A stretch of 64,000 bases of DNA, from the NCBI RefSeq assembly GCF_016755875.1, contig NZ_BNED01000005.1, forward strand, positions 6,725,501 through 6,789,500, written 5' to 3'. The DNA comes from Streptomyces spororaveus. GTDB lineage: Bacteria > Actinomycetota > Actinomycetes > Streptomycetales > Streptomycetaceae. Below are positions 24,080 to 33,404 of this stretch, in pieces. Both the position numbers and the translations under genes were made by a program. The notes under the pieces are model-generated. The model made no database searches, was not told where the DNA came from, and saw only the letters and a program-made list of their open reading frames with translations. How positions within the stretch are numbered: position 1 is the stretch's first letter; every line of letters begins with the position of its first letter.

Positions 24080-26422
24080 CTACCGCAGCCGGCCGATCGC
24101 GGCCCGCAGCCGGCGGGCGTCGCGCAGGCGCCGCTCGTACGTCGCGCCCACCGCCAGCAGCAGCAGACCGGCCAGGGCCGGCGGCACCCAGCGCGGGAGC
24201 GCACCCGCGACCTGCACCACGTACGGCGCCAGCTCGTGCACCGCGACCGCCGCCAGCACGGCGCCGCCGAGCAGGAGCGGGGCCTGGAGCCGCCGCCGGG
24301 CACCCAGCAGGGTCACCGCCAGCGCGGCCGCCCCCAGCAGCAACGGACGCGTCCAGCCCGTGTCCCCCCAGGCCGCCAGCAGGCTCGGCACCAGCGTCGC
24401 CGCCAGGCCCGGGCCGTACGCCGTCCAGGACGAGGCCAGCGGGTCCCGGCGCCGCCGCAGCAGCCCCACCGCGAGGGCGGGCACCGTCACCGGCAGCGTG
24501 TAGGCCTCCGGCGTGCTCACCCCGGCCTCGGCCAGCCGCACCCACGTCGCCGCCACCAGCAGCGCCCCGGCCGCCCAGCCCAGCGCCCGCCGCTCCGGCC
24601 GCACCGCCGCGCCCGCGCACACCACCCCGGCCAGGGCGAGGACCAGCGCCAGCGTCCCGGGCCGGCCCGCCGACAGCCCGACCGCCAGCAGACCCGCCGC
24701 ACCCGCCGCGATCTCGACGGGCAGCCGGACCGCGCCCAGCCGCGGCCCGAGGGCCGCCACCGCCGCCGGGACCGCGAGCACCGGCAGCGACCACCAGACC
24801 ACCGCCAGGTCCGACACCGCTCCCGCCGCCACCAGGACGCCCGTGGCGTACCCGACCGCGCACGCGGCCGCCCCGGCCCGGACCGGACGCGGGGCGGCGG
24901 CCCCGTACGCCGCCCCCGCCGCGCAGCCCGCGCCCAGCAACCCCCAGACCGCGAAGGTCGCCGTCCGGCCGTCCAGCGCGCCCAGGGACACGTTCGCGGC
25001 GCCCGTCAGCGCGCACACGGCGGCCGCGATCCGGGCCCCGCGCGCCGGGGAGCGCAGGGCCAGGACACCCGCCGCGCCCGTCACCGCGAGCTGCGCGGCG
25101 AACACCGCCGCCACCGGGAACCCGAGCAGCACCGGAGCCGTGAACAGCCCCGCCCAGGCCAGGACCACCGCCACCACCACCGGCTCGGGCCGGGACAGCG
25201 CCCGCGCCGACCACCAGGCCGCCCCGGCCGCGATCAGCAGGATCAGCGCGGCCGCGGCCCCCGGCCCGTGCGGGTCCCGGTCCGGGGTCGTCGCCGCCCA
25301 CACCTCCGCCAGCACCCGGAGCCGGGCCGCCAGGGCCGTGGCCGCCGCCGCACCCGCCGACAGGGCCGCCAGGGACGCCACCGCGGCCCCGGCCAGGGCC
25401 GACCCGCGCCGGACCGCCGCCGGGAGCGCGGGAACCCGTACCGCCGCCAGCAGCGGCAGCGCCAGCAGCAGGTGCACCAGCACCGTCCAGGCCGGGTCCA
25501 GGACCGGCCTGGCCACCCCGCCCAGGCCGGCCACCGCCGCCAGGGCGCCCACCAGCGCCGCGGCCGAGGCGCGCGGCTCCCGCCAGGCCGCCGCGATCCC
25601 GAGGGCCCCTCCCGCCAGCAGCAGCGCCGCCGGGGCCAGGGCCTGCGGCGCCGACCCGGCCGACCACGACTGGGCCAGGCCGATCAGCAGCGCCCCCGCG
25701 CCCGTCACGGCCGCCGGGACCGCCGCCGCCCGGACCCGCAGGGCGAGCGCCGCGTCCAGTACCGCCGTCGCCAGCAGCGCCCAGCCGAGCGCCGCCGGGC
25801 CCGGCCGCGCGGCCAGCGCCGCCAGCGGCAGCGCGAACTGCGCCGCCAGCAGCGCCGCGGGCAGCGGGAGCCGCAGCTCGCGCAGTCCCGAGCCGTAGCC
25901 GGCCCACGCGGTCGCCAGCACGGCGGCCGCTCCCGCCGCGTAACCGGTGCCGTTCATGTCCGGCATGCCGACCGCGTACAGCGCGTACGCGTCGAGCACC
26001 GTCAGCAGCAGGCCGACCGCCGCGACCGACTCCGCCGTCGACCGCAGCCCGCGGCGCAGCAGGAGCACGGGCGTGCCCAGCGCCGCCGCCGTCACCGCGG
26101 CGAGCACCGCAGAGCGCCCGGCGATCCCCATGGACCCCCAGCTGACCAGCGTGAACGCGAGCGCGGCCACCGCCAGCAGCACCGCGCCCAGGGTGAGCAG
26201 CACGTTCTGCGCGCTCGGGGCGGAGGCGTCCTTCGCCGGTCCCGCTGCGGGTGCCGGCACTGCGGCCCCCCAGCGGACGGGGGCGGGACCGGACCCGGGC
26301 TGGAGCAGCAGCCGCAGCAGCCAGTCCCGGCGGCTCAGCAAATACATCCGCCGGGCGTCGAGTTGAGCCAGCTCGCGGTCGATGAGCGCCAGCTCTTCGG
26401 CGGGCGGCAGGGGCGTGTTCAT
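24080..26422 (-). CDS. Large polytopic membrane protein, Ala/Leu/Val-rich (SCO7613-like)
   Basis: 780 residues. The first 50 form a polar amphipathic head (PPAEELALIDRELAQLDARR, then MYLLSRRDWLLRLLLQ), followed by roughly twenty hydrophobic segments nearly without loops. No transporter signature is seen. I recall Streptomyces proteins of this kind named for the SCO7613 C-terminal domain; the role is unknown. The gene sits between two tRNA-Val (CAC) genes and is extreme in G+C, even for this genome. Confidence 0.8.
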   Translation of the reverse strand: MNTPLPPAEELALIDRELAQLDARRMYLLSRRDWLLRLLLQPGSGPAPVRWGAAVPAPAAGPAKDASAPSAQNVLLTLGAVLLAVAALAFTLVSWGSMGIAGRSAVLAAVTAAALGTPVLLLRRGLRSTAESVAAVGLLLTVLDAYALYAVGMPDMNGTGYAAGAAAVLATAWAGYGSGLRELRLPLPAALLAAQFALPLAALAARPGPAALGWALLATAVLDAALALRVRAAAVPAAVTGAGALLIGLAQSWSAGSAPQALAPAALLLAGGALGIAAAWREPRASAAALVGALAAVAGLGGVARPVLDPAWTVLVHLLLALPLLAAVRVPALPAAVRRGSALAGAAVASLAALSAGAAAATALAARLRVLAEVWAATTPDRDPHGPGAAAALILLIAAGAAWWSARALSRPEPVVVAVVLAWAGLFTAPVLLGFPVAAVFAAQLAVTGAAGVLALRSPARGARIAAAVCALTGAANVSLGALDGRTATFAVWGLLGAGCAAGAAYGAAAPRPVRAGAAACAVGYATGVLVAAGAVSDLAVVWWSLPVLAVPAAVAALGPRLGAVRLPVEIAAGAAGLLAVGLSAGRPGTLALVLALAGVVCAGAAVRPERRALGWAAGALLVAATWVRLAEAGVSTPEAYTLPVTVPALAVGLLRRRRDPLASSWTAYGPGLAATLVPSLLAAWGDTGWTRPLLLGAAALAVTLLGARRRLQAPLLLGGAVLAAVAVHELAPYVVQVAGALPRWVPPALAGLLLLAVGATYERRLRDARRLRAAIGRLR

Positions 26423-26531
26423 ATCCGGAGTGTGGCGGCGGTCACGCAGTCAGGACATGGGCGTGCGTACTCAGATGTGTCCTGAGTAGGTACCCGACGT
26501 GGAGCCCGGGGGGCCCGCCGGCGGAAGCGGT

Positions 26532-26560
26532 TTGAACCAGCCCCGAGCCTTCTGTATTGT
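26532..26560 (+). promoter_or_regulatory. Promoter of the second tRNA-Val (CAC)
   Basis: TTGAAC (26532-26537), 17-base spacer, TATTGT (26555-26560); the tRNA 5' end is 13 bases further on, the same distance as for the first CAC tRNA. Confidence 0.7.
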
Positions 26561-26573
26561 TCAGTGCGTTCCC

Positions 26574-26645
26574 GGGCGATTAGCTCAGCGGGAGAGCACT
26601 TCGTTCACACCGAAGGGGTCACTGGTTCGATCCCAGTATCGCCCA
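26574..26645 (+). tRNA. tRNA-Val (CAC), second copy
   Basis: Differs from the 23.9-kb copy at two positions only (D-loop T to C; T-loop A to T). Acceptor GGGCGAT/ATCGCCC, anticodon CAC, discriminator A, no encoded CCA. Confidence 0.95.
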
Positions 26646-26652
26646 CCGGGAC

Positions 26653-26683
26653 AGGCCGGTCCGTCACTGACGGACCGGCCTTC
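26653..26683. terminator. Bidirectional terminator after tRNA-Val (CAC) copy 2
   Basis: AGGCCGGTCCGTCA / TGACGGACCGGCCT around a tiny loop, followed by TT on the plus strand. It also lies beyond the stop of the convergent exonuclease gene. Confidence 0.8.
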
Positions 26684-26711
26684 CGCATGTTCGGGCACCG
26701 TCCCAGGGCTC

Positions 26712-27437
26712 CTACGCGGCCGTCGACAGGTCCGGCCGCAGCGGCCAGTGCGGATCCACCGGCTCCGGCGTCCCCTGACGCGCGAACCACGCCTGCAGAC
26801 CGCGCGCCTGCGCCGCGTGCCACACCGCCTGCAGCGTGTGCAGCTCGGCCGGAGTCAGCCGCTCCAGCCGGGCCGCGAACCGCCGCCCCACCGCCCGGAC
26901 GAGCTCCAGCGAGGCCATCGCGTCCGCCGCCGCGTCGTGCGCGCCCTCCAGCTCGATCCCGTAGTGGGCGCACAGGTCCGTCAGCGTCCGGCGGCCCTTG
27001 CGGTAGCGGTCCAGGTGCTTGTCCAGCACCCGCGGGTCCAGCACCGTCAGCGGCCGGTTGTCCAGGTAGCGCGACAGCGACGACGCCCGGTGCCGGCGCA
27101 ACTCCCGGTCCAGCAGCGTCAGATCGAACGGCGCGTTCATCACCACCACCGGCCGCCCCGCCACCTGCTGCTCCCCGAGCGCCCGGGCTATCTCCTCCAC
27201 CACCGGCGCCGGCCAGCGCCCGTGACGCTGCAGGTGCTCGTCGGTCAGCCCGTGCACTTCCGTGGCGCCCGGGGGCACCGGAATCCCGGGATTGACCAGC
27301 CAGCGCGTGGTGCGGACCCGGCCGCCCGCACACTCCTGGACGATGAGCGCGGCGGACACGATCCGGTCCTGCTCGACGTCCACCCCGGTGGTCTCCGTGT
27401 CGAATGCGGCCAGCGGGCCCTCGTACCAGCGTGTCAT
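26712..27437 (-). CDS. DEDDh-family 3'-5' exonuclease
   Basis: 241 residues. Exo I FDTETTGVDVEQDRIV, Exo II in VVMNAPFDLTLLDREL, and Exo III around ELEGAHDAAADAMASL (His and Asp) give the DEDDh set found in DnaQ-like proofreading nucleases and oligoribonucleases. It is a stand-alone domain, so repair or RNA/DNA trimming is likely. The ATG at 27437 follows GACGAGGAG; longer in-frame starts exist. Divergent from the DUF4365 gene pair, 200 bases apart. Confidence 0.9.
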   Translation of the reverse strand: MTRWYEGPLAAFDTETTGVDVEQDRIVSAALIVQECAGGRVRTTRWLVNPGIPVPPGATEVHGLTDEHLQRHGRWPAPVVEEIARALGEQQVAGRPVVVMNAPFDLTLLDRELRRHRASSLSRYLDNRPLTVLDPRVLDKHLDRYRKGRRTLTDLCAHYGIELEGAHDAAADAMASLELVRAVGRRFAARLERLTPAELHTLQAVWHAAQARGLQAWFARQGTPEPVDPHWPLRPDLSTAA

Positions 27438-27639
27438 GGCGAACTCCTCGTCCCCGAGCGGCGGGTGGAGCTTCCTGAACACACCAGCCCCGCCGCATCG
27501 GTGATACCCGTGCTGTTTGCCCCGTACGCCGTTTGCGGGCAGTCGGGTACGGAGACAACTTCCCTGGGGGGCCGTACGTATGAGCGGTCGTCACCCAGCC
27601 CGCTCGCGGCAGAGCCCGCAAGGCACGGGGGAGCCGGCC

Positions 27640-28218
27640 ATGGCGCTCACACAGCCTGAACCGGGCGGGGTGCTGCAGGAGGGGACAGGTCCGCGGACCG
27701 GGGCCCTGCGCGGCACGCTCGCCACCACCGCCTGCATGGAGACCCTCCAGGTGGGATACCTTCACGCCGTGGCGGCCGCCGCCGGGTGCTCCCTCTCCCA
27801 GCCCTTCCCCGACAACGGCATCGACTGGCACGTCTCCCACGGAGCGCCCGAACACGTCGTCGACGACGAGGTGACCATCAAGGTGCAGCTGAAGGCGACC
27901 TACCAGATACCGCCGCGGCCGGCCGGGGCCACCTTCGGCTTCACCCTCGACAACGAGCACCTGGTGAAGCTGGCCCGGACCCCCGTCGCCGTCCACAAGA
28001 TCCTCGTCGTGATGCTCGTACCGAGGGAGCGCGACCAGTGGCTCGCCGCCGGACACGACCGGCTCGACCTGAGGCACTGCTGCTACTGGACCAACCTCGC
28101 CGGGCACCCCGTGACCGGCCGGCGCCGCACCACCGTACGGATCCCGACCACGCGGATCTTCGACGACCGTGCGCTGTGCGAGATCATGACCCGGGTCGGG
28201 TCGGGAGGGACACCCTGA
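27640..28218 (+). CDS. DUF4365-domain protein, probable PD-(D/E)XK nuclease fold
   Basis: About 192 residues. After a variable head, ACMETLQVGYLHAVAAAAGC, then NGIDWHV and VTIKVQLKAT give an Asp ... Q-x-K arrangement (about residues 62 and 83-85) that resembles a PD-(D/E)XK active site, in keeping with DUF4365 predictions. The ATG at 27640 has GGGGGAG 8 bases before it; an ATG at 27580 would add 20 residues. The TGA overlaps the next ATG (TGATG), so the two products are made together. Function unproven. Confidence 0.75.
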   Translation: MALTQPEPGGVLQEGTGPRTGALRGTLATTACMETLQVGYLHAVAAAAGCSLSQPFPDNGIDWHVSHGAPEHVVDDEVTIKVQLKATYQIPPRPAGATFGFTLDNEHLVKLARTPVAVHKILVVMLVPRERDQWLAAGHDRLDLRHCCYWTNLAGHPVTGRRRTTVRIPTTRIFDDRALCEIMTRVGSGGTP

Positions 28219-29423
28219 TGAACCTGCACTCACCGCACCTCGAACCGCTCCCGTCCCCGCAGTACACCCCGGGCGGCCCCGATCCCGCGCAGGTCGACCC
28301 GCAGGTGCTCGGGGCGCTGCTGCACCGGCACGGCTGGCTGCGGCGCGGCGGCGCGGCCGGCCGGTACGGCCGCTGGACCCCGCCCGGCCGCTCGGGCACC
28401 AGCCTGCTCGTCCCGGAGAGCCGTACCTTCCCCGACTGCGCGGACCTCATGGAGGAGGCGCTCGCCGCCCTCGCGCACGGCGGACTGCCCTCGGCGCGCG
28501 AGGTGCTCCTCGGGCTGAGCGTGCCCAGCGACGAGATCCGCTGGGAGCGGGAGATACCGGAGGGGCCCTACGGCTACCAGGGCGAGGCCTCCTGGCACGT
28601 GCAGGAACAGCTGCGCTCGGCCGCCCGCCGGCTCCTGCTCGCGGGGGCCCTCGCCGACCGGGCCCGGGCCGGGTACTACGGGGCCCGGCACCAGGCGCAG
28701 GCCGAACGCACCCTGGACGGGGTACTGGTGGGGCCCTCCCCGGGCGGGCGCCGGCTGACCGCGTACGTCCCGGTGGACGGCGGCCGGGGAACGGTGACCC
28801 GGCTGCACCACGCCCTGCACGCGGCCCGCGAGGCGGTGGACTACCAGCGGGCCACCGGCGGGATGGAGGCCTTCGACGCGGCGGTCGCCGCCGGGGTCAG
28901 CCGGGAACTCGCCGAGGCGCTCATCGCCCTGGTCCGCGGCTCGGAGGGAGCCCGGATCGCCCTGGCCTGGGCACCGGCGGCCGGGGTCCCGGCGGGCTGC
29001 GCGGCCCGCCCCGAGCCGGTGGAGTTCTCCCCGGGCGACCTGCCCGTGCTGCGGGAGGCCGCCGCCCGCTACACCCGCGCGGAACCCGCCGTACCGGTCC
29101 GGCTCGCCGGGGCCGTCGTGCGGATGCGGCGCAAGGCCGCCGGGGGAGGGGGGACCGTACGGCTGCGGGTGCTGGCCGGGGCGGAGGTCCCGTACGTCCG
29201 GGCGGCCCTCGACGAGGAGGCGTACCGCATCGCGGGCCACGCCCACCTGGTGGGCCTGCCGGTCCGGGTCACGGGCCGGCTGCAACGGCGCGGCGGCTTC
29301 CGGCGGTTGTCCGACGCGGCGGACGTGACGCCGGTCCCGATGGACGAGGTCGAACGGGACCGGCTGATGAAGTCCCTGGACGCGGCCTTCGACCCGGAGG
29401 ACGTCCTGCCGTCGGACGACTAG
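28218..29423 (+). CDS. Unknown protein coupled to DUF4365, C-terminal OB-fold-like region
   Basis: 401 residues. No family recognised. The first 30 residues are Pro-rich; a central region to about 270 is mixed alpha/beta; residues about 291-385 read like an OB fold, with AGAVVRMRRK, GTVRLRVLAGAEVPYVRAAL and LPVRVTGRLQRRGGFRRLSD. GGGAGGGA precedes the ATG and the start overlaps the upstream stop by one base. A nucleic-acid-binding partner of the putative nuclease is a fair inference. Confidence 0.7.
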   Translation: MNLHSPHLEPLPSPQYTPGGPDPAQVDPQVLGALLHRHGWLRRGGAAGRYGRWTPPGRSGTSLLVPESRTFPDCADLMEEALAALAHGGLPSAREVLLGLSVPSDEIRWEREIPEGPYGYQGEASWHVQEQLRSAARRLLLAGALADRARAGYYGARHQAQAERTLDGVLVGPSPGGRRLTAYVPVDGGRGTVTRLHHALHAAREAVDYQRATGGMEAFDAAVAAGVSRELAEALIALVRGSEGARIALAWAPAAGVPAGCAARPEPVEFSPGDLPVLREAAARYTRAEPAVPVRLAGAVVRMRRKAAGGGGTVRLRVLAGAEVPYVRAALDEEAYRIAGHAHLVGLPVRVTGRLQRRGGFRRLSDAADVTPVPMDEVERDRLMKSLDAAFDPEDVLPSDD

Positions 29424-29430
29424 GCGGCCC

Positions 29431-29940
29431 TCAGGGGGAGCGGAAGGCGGTGGCGCGGACGGTGTCGCCGCACAGGGCGAACTGGCCGCCGTCGGTGGGG
29501 GCCACCTGGAATCCGGTGCGCGCCACGCCCACCACGAGCGAGGGCGCGACGGTCGGATCGGCGCCGGAGGCGCAGTAGCCGTCCGCCTCGCCGAGGACCG
29601 GGGTGAAGGTCAGGAGCGTCGAGGCGGTCCCGAACCGGGCCAGCACCACCGGCCGGGCCTCGCCCCGGGGGAGGACGCGCAGCGGCTTGTTGCTGTCCGG
29701 GGAGCCCTGGCCCGCGAGGGCGACCGTCGGGAAGCCGCGCAGCGTACAGGCCGGGCCGTTGTTGACCACGGTGAACCGCACGTGGGTGGAGTCCGTGCGC
29801 ACCGCGCCGCCGGTGTCCGAGAGCTGGTCCCCGGTGCACGCGGCGGCGGGCGCCGCCACCGCCGGGCCGCCGACGAGCGTCCCGCCCGCCAGCAGGGCCG
29901 TCGCGGCGCCCAGGGCAGCCGCCTTCCTGGTCACTCTCAT
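29431..29940 (-). CDS. Secreted DUF4232-like protein
   Basis: 169 residues with a signal peptide (MRVTRKAAALGAATALLAG, cleavage near AVAAPAAA). The mature part has VRFTVVNNGPACTLRGFPTV and a second Cys in GYCASG, with ALCGDTVRA at the end, consistent with a disulfide-bonded beta-rich DUF4232 domain. Role unknown. The ATG at 29940 follows GAGGTGA; ten bases separate it from the GNAT stop upstream, so the two form a unit. Confidence 0.8.
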   Translation of the reverse strand: MRVTRKAAALGAATALLAGGTLVGGPAVAAPAAACTGDQLSDTGGAVRTDSTHVRFTVVNNGPACTLRGFPTVALAGQGSPDSNKPLRVLPRGEARPVVLARFGTASTLLTFTPVLGEADGYCASGADPTVAPSLVVGVARTGFQVAPTDGGQFALCGDTVRATAFRSP

Positions 29941-29950
29941 GGGTGTCACC

Positions 29951-30469
29951 TCATGCCAGGTCGGAAGATCCCCTTCCACCTTCCCACGGGGTGCTTTCGG
30001 CGGCCCGGCGGAAGGAGGCCATGGTCAGCCCCGGAACGGGGGAGAAGTCCGGCCCGCGGGTGAAGCCCATGCGTCGGTACAGGGTCACCGCGGGGGCATT
30101 GGCCGCTCCCGTGGTGACCTCGACCGGGCGGTCCGGGAACAGTTCCGTCAGGGCGTGGCGCAGCAGCAGCGAGGCGACACCCCGCCGGAACCGGGCCGGG
30201 TCCACGCAGAGCCGGTCGATGGAGACCGCACCGTCGGGCGCGGGTGCCCACGCGAGGAAGCCGGCCAGTGCTCCGTTCCCGGAGGAGGCGCCGACCCAGC
30301 GGAGGTCGGTCTGCCGCATCTCGGCGAGGCTCTCGCCCAGGGCCGGGATGCCGTCGAAGCCGATCCGCTCCGCCTCCACGGCGTACGCGGACCGCCCGAT
30401 CCGGTGCACGGCCGCCGCGACGGCGTCGTCGCTCAGGTCCAGCGTGTGTAGGTGCGGCATGCGGGCCAC
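29951..30469 (-). CDS. GNAT-family N-acetyltransferase
   Basis: 172 residues. SIDRLCVDPARFRRGVASLLL is the acetyl-CoA loop, with AANAPAVTLYRRMGFTRG as the final strand-helix. Start either GTG 30469 or ATG 30460; no strong RBS separates them. Substrate unknown. First gene of a two-gene unit with the DUF4232 protein. Confidence 0.83.
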   Translation of the reverse strand: MARMPHLHTLDLSDDAVAAAVHRIGRSAYAVEAERIGFDGIPALGESLAEMRQTDLRWVGASSGNGALAGFLAWAPAPDGAVSIDRLCVDPARFRRGVASLLLRHALTELFPDRPVEVTTGAANAPAVTLYRRMGFTRGPDFSPVPGLTMASFRRAAESTPWEGGRGSSDLA

Positions 30470-30533
30470 GCTACCCGCGGCCCGCGCCGACGGGCCCGCC
30501 GACCGGGGCCGGCCCGGCCCGGGCGGTAACCGT

Positions 30534-30564
30534 TTAGCGGCGCGGCCACTCCGCTCGGTACGAT
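30534..30564 (+). promoter_or_regulatory. Candidate thrS promoter
   Basis: TTAGCG (30534-30539), 19-base spacer, TACGAT (30559-30564). The start would leave a leader of about 40 bases, too short for a T-box. Confidence 0.45.
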
Positions 30565-30612
30565 TCAGGCGCGCGGCGTTCGCCCGCGCACCCCCTGAGT
30601 CAGGAGAGACCG

Positions 30613-32589
30613 GTGTCAGACGTCCGTGTGATCATCCAACGCGATTCCGAGCGGGACGAGCGCGTGGTGGCCACGGGCACTACGGCGGCGGAGCTCTTCG
30701 CCGGCGAGCGCACCATCGTCGCCGCGCGTGTCGCGGGCGAGCTCAAGGACCTCGCGTACGAGGTGAAGGACGGCGAGACCGTCGAACCGGTGGAGATCTC
30801 CTCCGAGGACGGCCTCAACATCCTGCGCCACTCGACCGCGCACGTCATGGCGCAGGCCGTGCAGGAGCTCTTCCCCGAGGCCAAGCTGGGCATCGGCCCG
30901 CCGGTCCAGAACGGCTTCTACTACGACTTCGACGTCGCCCGCCCCTTCACCCCCGATGACCTCAAGGCCATCGAGAAGAAGATGCAGGAGATCCAGAAGC
31001 GCGGCCAGAGGTTCTCCCGCCGCGTGGTCACCGACGAGGCGGCCCGCGAGGAGCTCGCCGACGAGCCGTACAAGCTGGAGCTCATCGGCATCAAGGGTTC
31101 CGCGTCCACCGACGACGGCGCGAACGTCGAGGTGGGCGGCGGCGAGCTGACCATCTACGACAACCTGGACGCGAAGACCGGCGACCTGTGCTGGAAGGAC
31201 CTCTGCCGAGGCCCCCACCTGCCCACCACCCGGAACATCCCCGCGTTCAAGCTCATGCGCAACGCCGCCGCCTACTGGCGCGGCAGCGAGAAGAACCCGA
31301 TGCTCCAGCGCATCTACGGCACCGCGTGGCCGTCCAAGGAGGAGCTGAAGGCCCACCTCGACTTCCTCGCCGAGGCCGAGAAGCGCGACCACCGCAAGCT
31401 CGGCAACGAGCTGGACCTCTTCTCCATCCCGGACGAGATCGGCTCCGGCCTCGCCGTCTTCCACCCGCGCGGCGGCATCATCCGCCGGGTCATGGAGGAC
31501 TACTCGCGCAAGCGGCACGAGGAGGAGGGCTACGAGTTCGTCTACTCCCCGCACGCCACCAAGGGCGCCCTCTTCGAGAAGAGCGGCCACCTGGACTGGT
31601 ACGCGGAGGGCATGTACCCCCCCATGCAGCTCGACGGTGGTACCGACTACTACCTCAAGCCCATGAACTGCCCGATGCACAACCTGATCTTCGACGCGCG
31701 CGGCCGCTCCTACCGCGAACTGCCACTGCGCCTCTTCGAGTTCGGCACCGTGTACCGGTACGAGAAGTCGGGTGTCGTCCACGGTCTGACCCGCGCCCGC
31801 GGCTTCACCCAGGACGACGCGCACATCTACTGCACCCGTGAGCAGATGGCCGAGGAGCTCGACACGACCCTCACCTTCGTGCTCAACCTGCTGCGCGACT
31901 ACGGCCTGACCGACTTCTACCTGGAGCTGTCCACCAAGGACCCGGAGAAGTTCGTCGGCTCGGACGAGGCCTGGGAGGAGGCGACCGCCGTCCTCGCGCA
32001 GGTCGCCGAGAAGCAGGGTCTCCCGCTGGTCCCGGACCCGGGCGGCGCCGCCTTCTACGGTCCGAAGATCTCGGTGCAGTGCAAGGACGCCATCGGCCGC
32101 ACCTGGCAGATGTCGACCGTGCAGCTGGACTTCAACCTGCCGGAGCGCTTCAACCTGGAGTACACCGCGCCCGACGGCTCCCGCCAGCGGCCGGTCATGA
32201 TCCACCGCGCGCTGTTCGGTTCGATCGAGCGGTTCTTCGCCGTGCTGCTGGAGCACTACGCGGGCGCCATGCCCCCGTGGCTGGCCCCGGTCCAGGCCGT
32301 CGGCATCCCGATCGGCGACGGGCACGTCGAGTACCTGCAGGAATTCGCCGCGGCGGCGAAGAAGCAGGGCCTGCGGGTCGAGGTGGACGCCTCCTCCGAC
32401 CGGATGCAGAAGAAGATCCGCAACCACCAGAAGCTCAAGGTCCCGTTCATGATCATCGTCGGTGACGAGGACATGGCCGCGGGCACCGTCTCCTTCCGCT
32501 ACCGCGACGGTTCGCAGGAGAACGGCATCGCCAAGGACGAGGCGCTGGCCAAGCTCGCCAAGGTCGTCGCGGACCGCGTCCAGGTCTGA
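30613..32589 (+). CDS. thrS: Threonyl-tRNA synthetase
   Basis: Charges tRNA-Thr. 658 residues with a TGS domain (1-65), the editing domain with HSTAH near residue 76 (HxxxH), and the class II core: zinc ligand Cys in [14 protein letters not shown], motif 2 [20 protein letters not shown], and the distal domain that ends [13 protein letters not shown]. The GTG start has AGGAGA about 8 bases before it. A 38-bp perfect palindrome follows as terminator. Confidence 0.97.
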   Translation: MSDVRVIIQRDSERDERVVATGTTAAELFAGERTIVAARVAGELKDLAYEVKDGETVEPVEISSEDGLNILRHSTAHVMAQAVQELFPEAKLGIGPPVQNGFYYDFDVARPFTPDDLKAIEKKMQEIQKRGQRFSRRVVTDEAAREELADEPYKLELIGIKGSASTDDGANVEVGGGELTIYDNLDAKTGDLCWKDLCRGPHLPTTRNIPAFKLMRNAAAYWRGSEKNPMLQRIYGTAWPSKEELKAHLDFLAEAEKRDHRKLGNELDLFSIPDEIGSGLAVFHPRGGIIRRVMEDYSRKRHEEEGYEFVYSPHATKGALFEKSGHLDWYAEGMYPPMQLDGGTDYYLKPMNCPMHNLIFDARGRSYRELPLRLFEFGTVYRYEKSGVVHGLTRARGFTQDDAHIYCTREQMAEELDTTLTFVLNLLRDYGLTDFYLELSTKDPEKFVGSDEAWEEATAVLAQVAEKQGLPLVPDPGGAAFYGPKISVQCKDAIGRTWQMSTVQLDFNLPERFNLEYTAPDGSRQRPVMIHRALFGSIERFFAVLLEHYAGAMPPWLAPVQAVGIPIGDGHVEYLQEFAAAAKKQGLRVEVDASSDRMQKKIRNHQKLKVPFMIIVGDEDMAAGTVSFRYRDGSQENGIAKDEALAKLAKVVADRVQV

Positions 32590-32622
32590 TCCGGCCGACC
32601 CGGCCCGGCACGCGGGGCACAC

Positions 32623-32660
32623 GAAGGCCCCCGGAAAGTGATCACTTTCCGGGGGCCTTC
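32623..32660. terminator. Perfectly palindromic terminator after thrS
   Basis: 38 bases, fully self-complementary, centred on TGATCA (arms GAAGGCCCCCGGAAAGTGA). It lies 34 bases after the thrS stop and 24 bases before the HIT gene start. Confidence 0.85.
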
Positions 32661-32683
32661 CTCGTACGCGAAGCCAAGGTCAT

Positions 32684-33244
32684 ATGCTTGCCGCCATGAC
32701 GACTCAGCCGGAGCAGCAGATCGGTGTGGGCACGCAGGACGCGTTCCAGCGACTGTGGACGCCCCACCGGATGGCGTACATCCAGGGGGAGAACAAGCCC
32801 ACCGGCCCGGAGGCCGGGGACGGCTGTCCCTTCTGCGGGATTCCGGAGATGTCCGACCAGGACGGCCTGGTCGTTGCGCGGGGCCGGCACGTGTACGCCG
32901 TGCTGAACCTCTACCCGTACAACGGCGGCCACCTGATGGTCGTCCCGTACCGGCACGTCGCCGACTACACCGAGCTGGACGGGCCGGAGACGGCCGAGCT
33001 CGCCGACCTCACCAAGCGGGCGATGGTCGCGCTGCGCAAGGCCTCGGGCGCGCACGGATTCAACATCGGCATGAACCAGGGCGCCGCCGCAGGCGCCGGC
33101 ATCGCCGCGCACCTGCACCAGCACATCGTGCCCCGCTGGGGCGGGGACACGAACTTCATGCCGGTCGTGGGCCACACCAAGGTGCTGCCGCAACTCCTGG
33201 CGGACACCCGCCAGATGCTCGCCGACGCCTGGCCTGTCGACTAG
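32684..33244 (+). CDS. HIT-family nucleotide phosphorylase/hydrolase
   Basis: 186 residues. The histidine triad reads HLHQHIVPRW near residue 146, with the zinc-like pair CPFC (about residue 48) and YPYNGGHLMVVPYRH. Members act on dinucleoside polyphosphates such as Ap4A. The ATG at 32684 has AAGG 4 bases upstream; ATG 32696 is an alternative. The stop codon TAG is itself part of the CTAG flanking an inserted MITE-like element, so the insertion sits exactly at the 3' end. Confidence 0.9.
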   Translation: MLAAMTTQPEQQIGVGTQDAFQRLWTPHRMAYIQGENKPTGPEAGDGCPFCGIPEMSDQDGLVVARGRHVYAVLNLYPYNGGHLMVVPYRHVADYTELDGPETAELADLTKRAMVALRKASGAHGFNIGMNQGAAAGAGIAAHLHQHIVPRWGGDTNFMPVVGHTKVLPQLLADTRQMLADAWPVD

Positions 33245-33404
33245 GCCGTCTCTTTCGGATCTTGTCGGATGAGCCCGGGTCGTCCGGTGCGGTGCATCGC
33301 AAGGCGGAGGGGCGCTCGTGTACTGGACGTACTCGGGTGCCCCGACAACGCGGCGAGGTGCCGTGCCGGGCGGGCCGGGCCCGGCAAGATCCGGAAGAGA
33401 CGGC
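33245..33404. mobile_element. MITE-like non-autonomous element with CTAG target duplication
   Basis: About 160 bases bounded by inverted repeats GCCGTCTCTTTCGGATCTTG (left) and, read inward from the right, GCCGTCTCTTCCGGATCTTG: 19 of 20 match. Both ends are flanked by CTAG (33241-33244 and 33405-33408), as expected for a 4-bp target duplication. The interior has no ORF and is partly self-complementary. Similar sequence is, as I recall, dispersed in Streptomyces genomes, probably mobilised by an IS5-like transposase. Confidence 0.8.

Noticed and set aside
23933..26485. An 850-codon plus-strand frame through the tRNA-Val gene
   Set aside because: It begins inside a tRNA and translates into Arg/Gln/Pro repeats; the minus strand encodes a plausible polytopic membrane protein.
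30470..30612. T-box riboswitch before thrS
   Set aside because: The leader after the likely promoter is only about 40 bases and no T-box sequence is seen.
32623..32660. The perfect 38-bp palindrome after thrS as an operator
   Set aside because: Its position right after a stop codon and G+C-rich arms fit a terminator; no promoter overlaps it convincingly.
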